Positions 5,950 to 6,215 of a stretch of 6,215 nt of DNA are shown piece by piece. The notes below the pieces were generated by a model. It was given only the letters and a program-made list of their open reading frames with translations, had not been told where the DNA came from and made no database searches. The stretch spans positions 17,423 through 23,637 of the forward strand of contig MGGO01000028.1 in assembly GCA_001792465.1 (NCBI GenBank). The letters run 5' to 3'. The number at the start of each line of letters is the position of its first letter. Position 1 is the first letter of the stretch. The position numbers and the translations under genes are program-made. This DNA comes from Candidatus Woesebacteria bacterium RIFCSPHIGHO2_01_FULL_44_10. Its GTDB lineage: Bacteria > Patescibacteriota > Microgenomatia > UBA8517.

Positions 5950-6215
5950 GCTTTCTCTTATTGCAAGCTTTCTGATTTCCGGGAAATTTACTCTCCAATT
6001 TTCTTTCAACTTCTTTTTGTAAGTAAGATAGGCTACTTTGTGGGCAGGAGACTGTTTGCCGATATTTCTGAATTCAATGTCAATCGTGTCTTTTAAGACT
6101 TCCCCAATGATGCTTTTAATTGTTTGATTGTGTCCTGGATATTCGATGTCAATTATTACAAGTTGGGGTTTTAACTTTGATTTTTGGAGTAATATGGCCA
6201 CCGCAACAGAAAACA
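5926..6215 (-). CDS. Unrecognised protein, C-terminal part (5' end outside window)
   Basis: The frame is open on the - strand from the right edge to a TAA at 5926-5928, about 96 codons. A GTG at 6201-6199 could start a 91-aa protein, but four more sense codons run to the edge, so the gene probably begins outside. The sequence looks like a real soluble domain. A beta strand, LVIIDIEYPGHN, leads into a helix (TIKSIIGEVLK). A second strand, IDIEFRNIGK, leads into SPAHKVAYLTYKKKL, followed by a basic C-terminal tail. The alternating strand/helix pattern with acidic residues (D-x-E-Y-x-G-H) is loosely like an RNase H-type fold, but I cannot name a family. It converges on the Lon-like gene. No terminator hairpin with a U-tract is seen after its stop. 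Confidence 0.55.
   Translation of the reverse strand, partial: FSVAVAILLQKSKLKPQLVIIDIEYPGHNQTIKSIIGEVLKDTIDIEFRNIGKQSPAHKVAYLTYKKKLKENWRVNFPEIRKLAIRESDRESLRT

Noticed and set aside
5877..5960. Rho-independent terminator for either flanking gene
   Set aside because: The hairpins are followed by a mixed pyrimidine run on + and by an A-rich stretch on -, not by a U-tract.
5975..5987. ATTTC/GAAAT inverted repeat
   Set aside because: Five AT-rich pairs around a 3-base loop inside a coding frame; expected by chance and not followed by a T-run.
5841..6215. Lon protease domain displaced by a frameshift
   Set aside because: No frame after 5840 shows the Ser-Lys protease motifs; the region is instead promoter, RNA fold and an opposite-strand gene.

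Overview
The window looks like a conserved translation and RNA-decay cluster from a small-genome bacterium, most likely of the Candidate Phyla Radiation (Patescibacteria, Microgenomates-like). This assignment is an inference from three things: tight packing, divergent but recognisable housekeeping proteins, and reduced or degenerate versions of proteins that are full-length elsewhere. No rRNA or other taxonomic marker is present. All genes are open in the standard code with no in-frame TGA, so a UGA-as-glycine code is not indicated.

Layout, all on the + strand from 1 to 5840: the 3' part of infB (IF-2, cut by the window start at its first GTPase motif); a 267-aa DHH-fold protein that has lost most of its metal ligands; a 17-bp-spaced promoter and a foldable leader; rpsO (S15); pnp (polynucleotide phosphorylase), which overlaps rpsO by 4 nt; and a 348-aa protein that is the ATPase module of Lon with neither the N-terminal LON domain nor the C-terminal protease. 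The order infB / DHH / rpsO / pnp is a pared-down form of the common bacterial order infB-rbfA-nrnA-truB-ribF-rpsO-pnp. The genes rbfA, truB and ribF are absent from the positions where they usually lie.

After the Lon-like gene (5841-6215) there is no further + strand gene. A strong extended -10 promoter (5842-5870) points at a 73-nt segment (5877-5949) whose predicted first base begins a perfect 7-bp closing stem. The segment folds on paper into a compact three-way junction with a GCAA tetraloop. It could be an undescribed small structured RNA. A partial, unrecognised gene on the - strand enters from the right edge and ends at 5926, overlapping the last 24 nt of that RNA.

Functionally, infB and rpsO serve 30S initiation and assembly. 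The pnp product is the 3'-5' phosphorolytic RNase, classically co-transcribed with rpsO. The DHH-like protein sits where an oligoribonuclease (NrnA) would be expected but probably cannot catalyse. The Lon-like ATPase keeps its ATP-hydrolysis residues but not the aromatic pore-loop motif of Lon, so it is more likely a remodelling or regulatory ATPase than half of a protease. The main points of interest are the RNA candidate, the orphan Lon ATPase, the DHH pseudoenzyme and the altered IF-2 residues.
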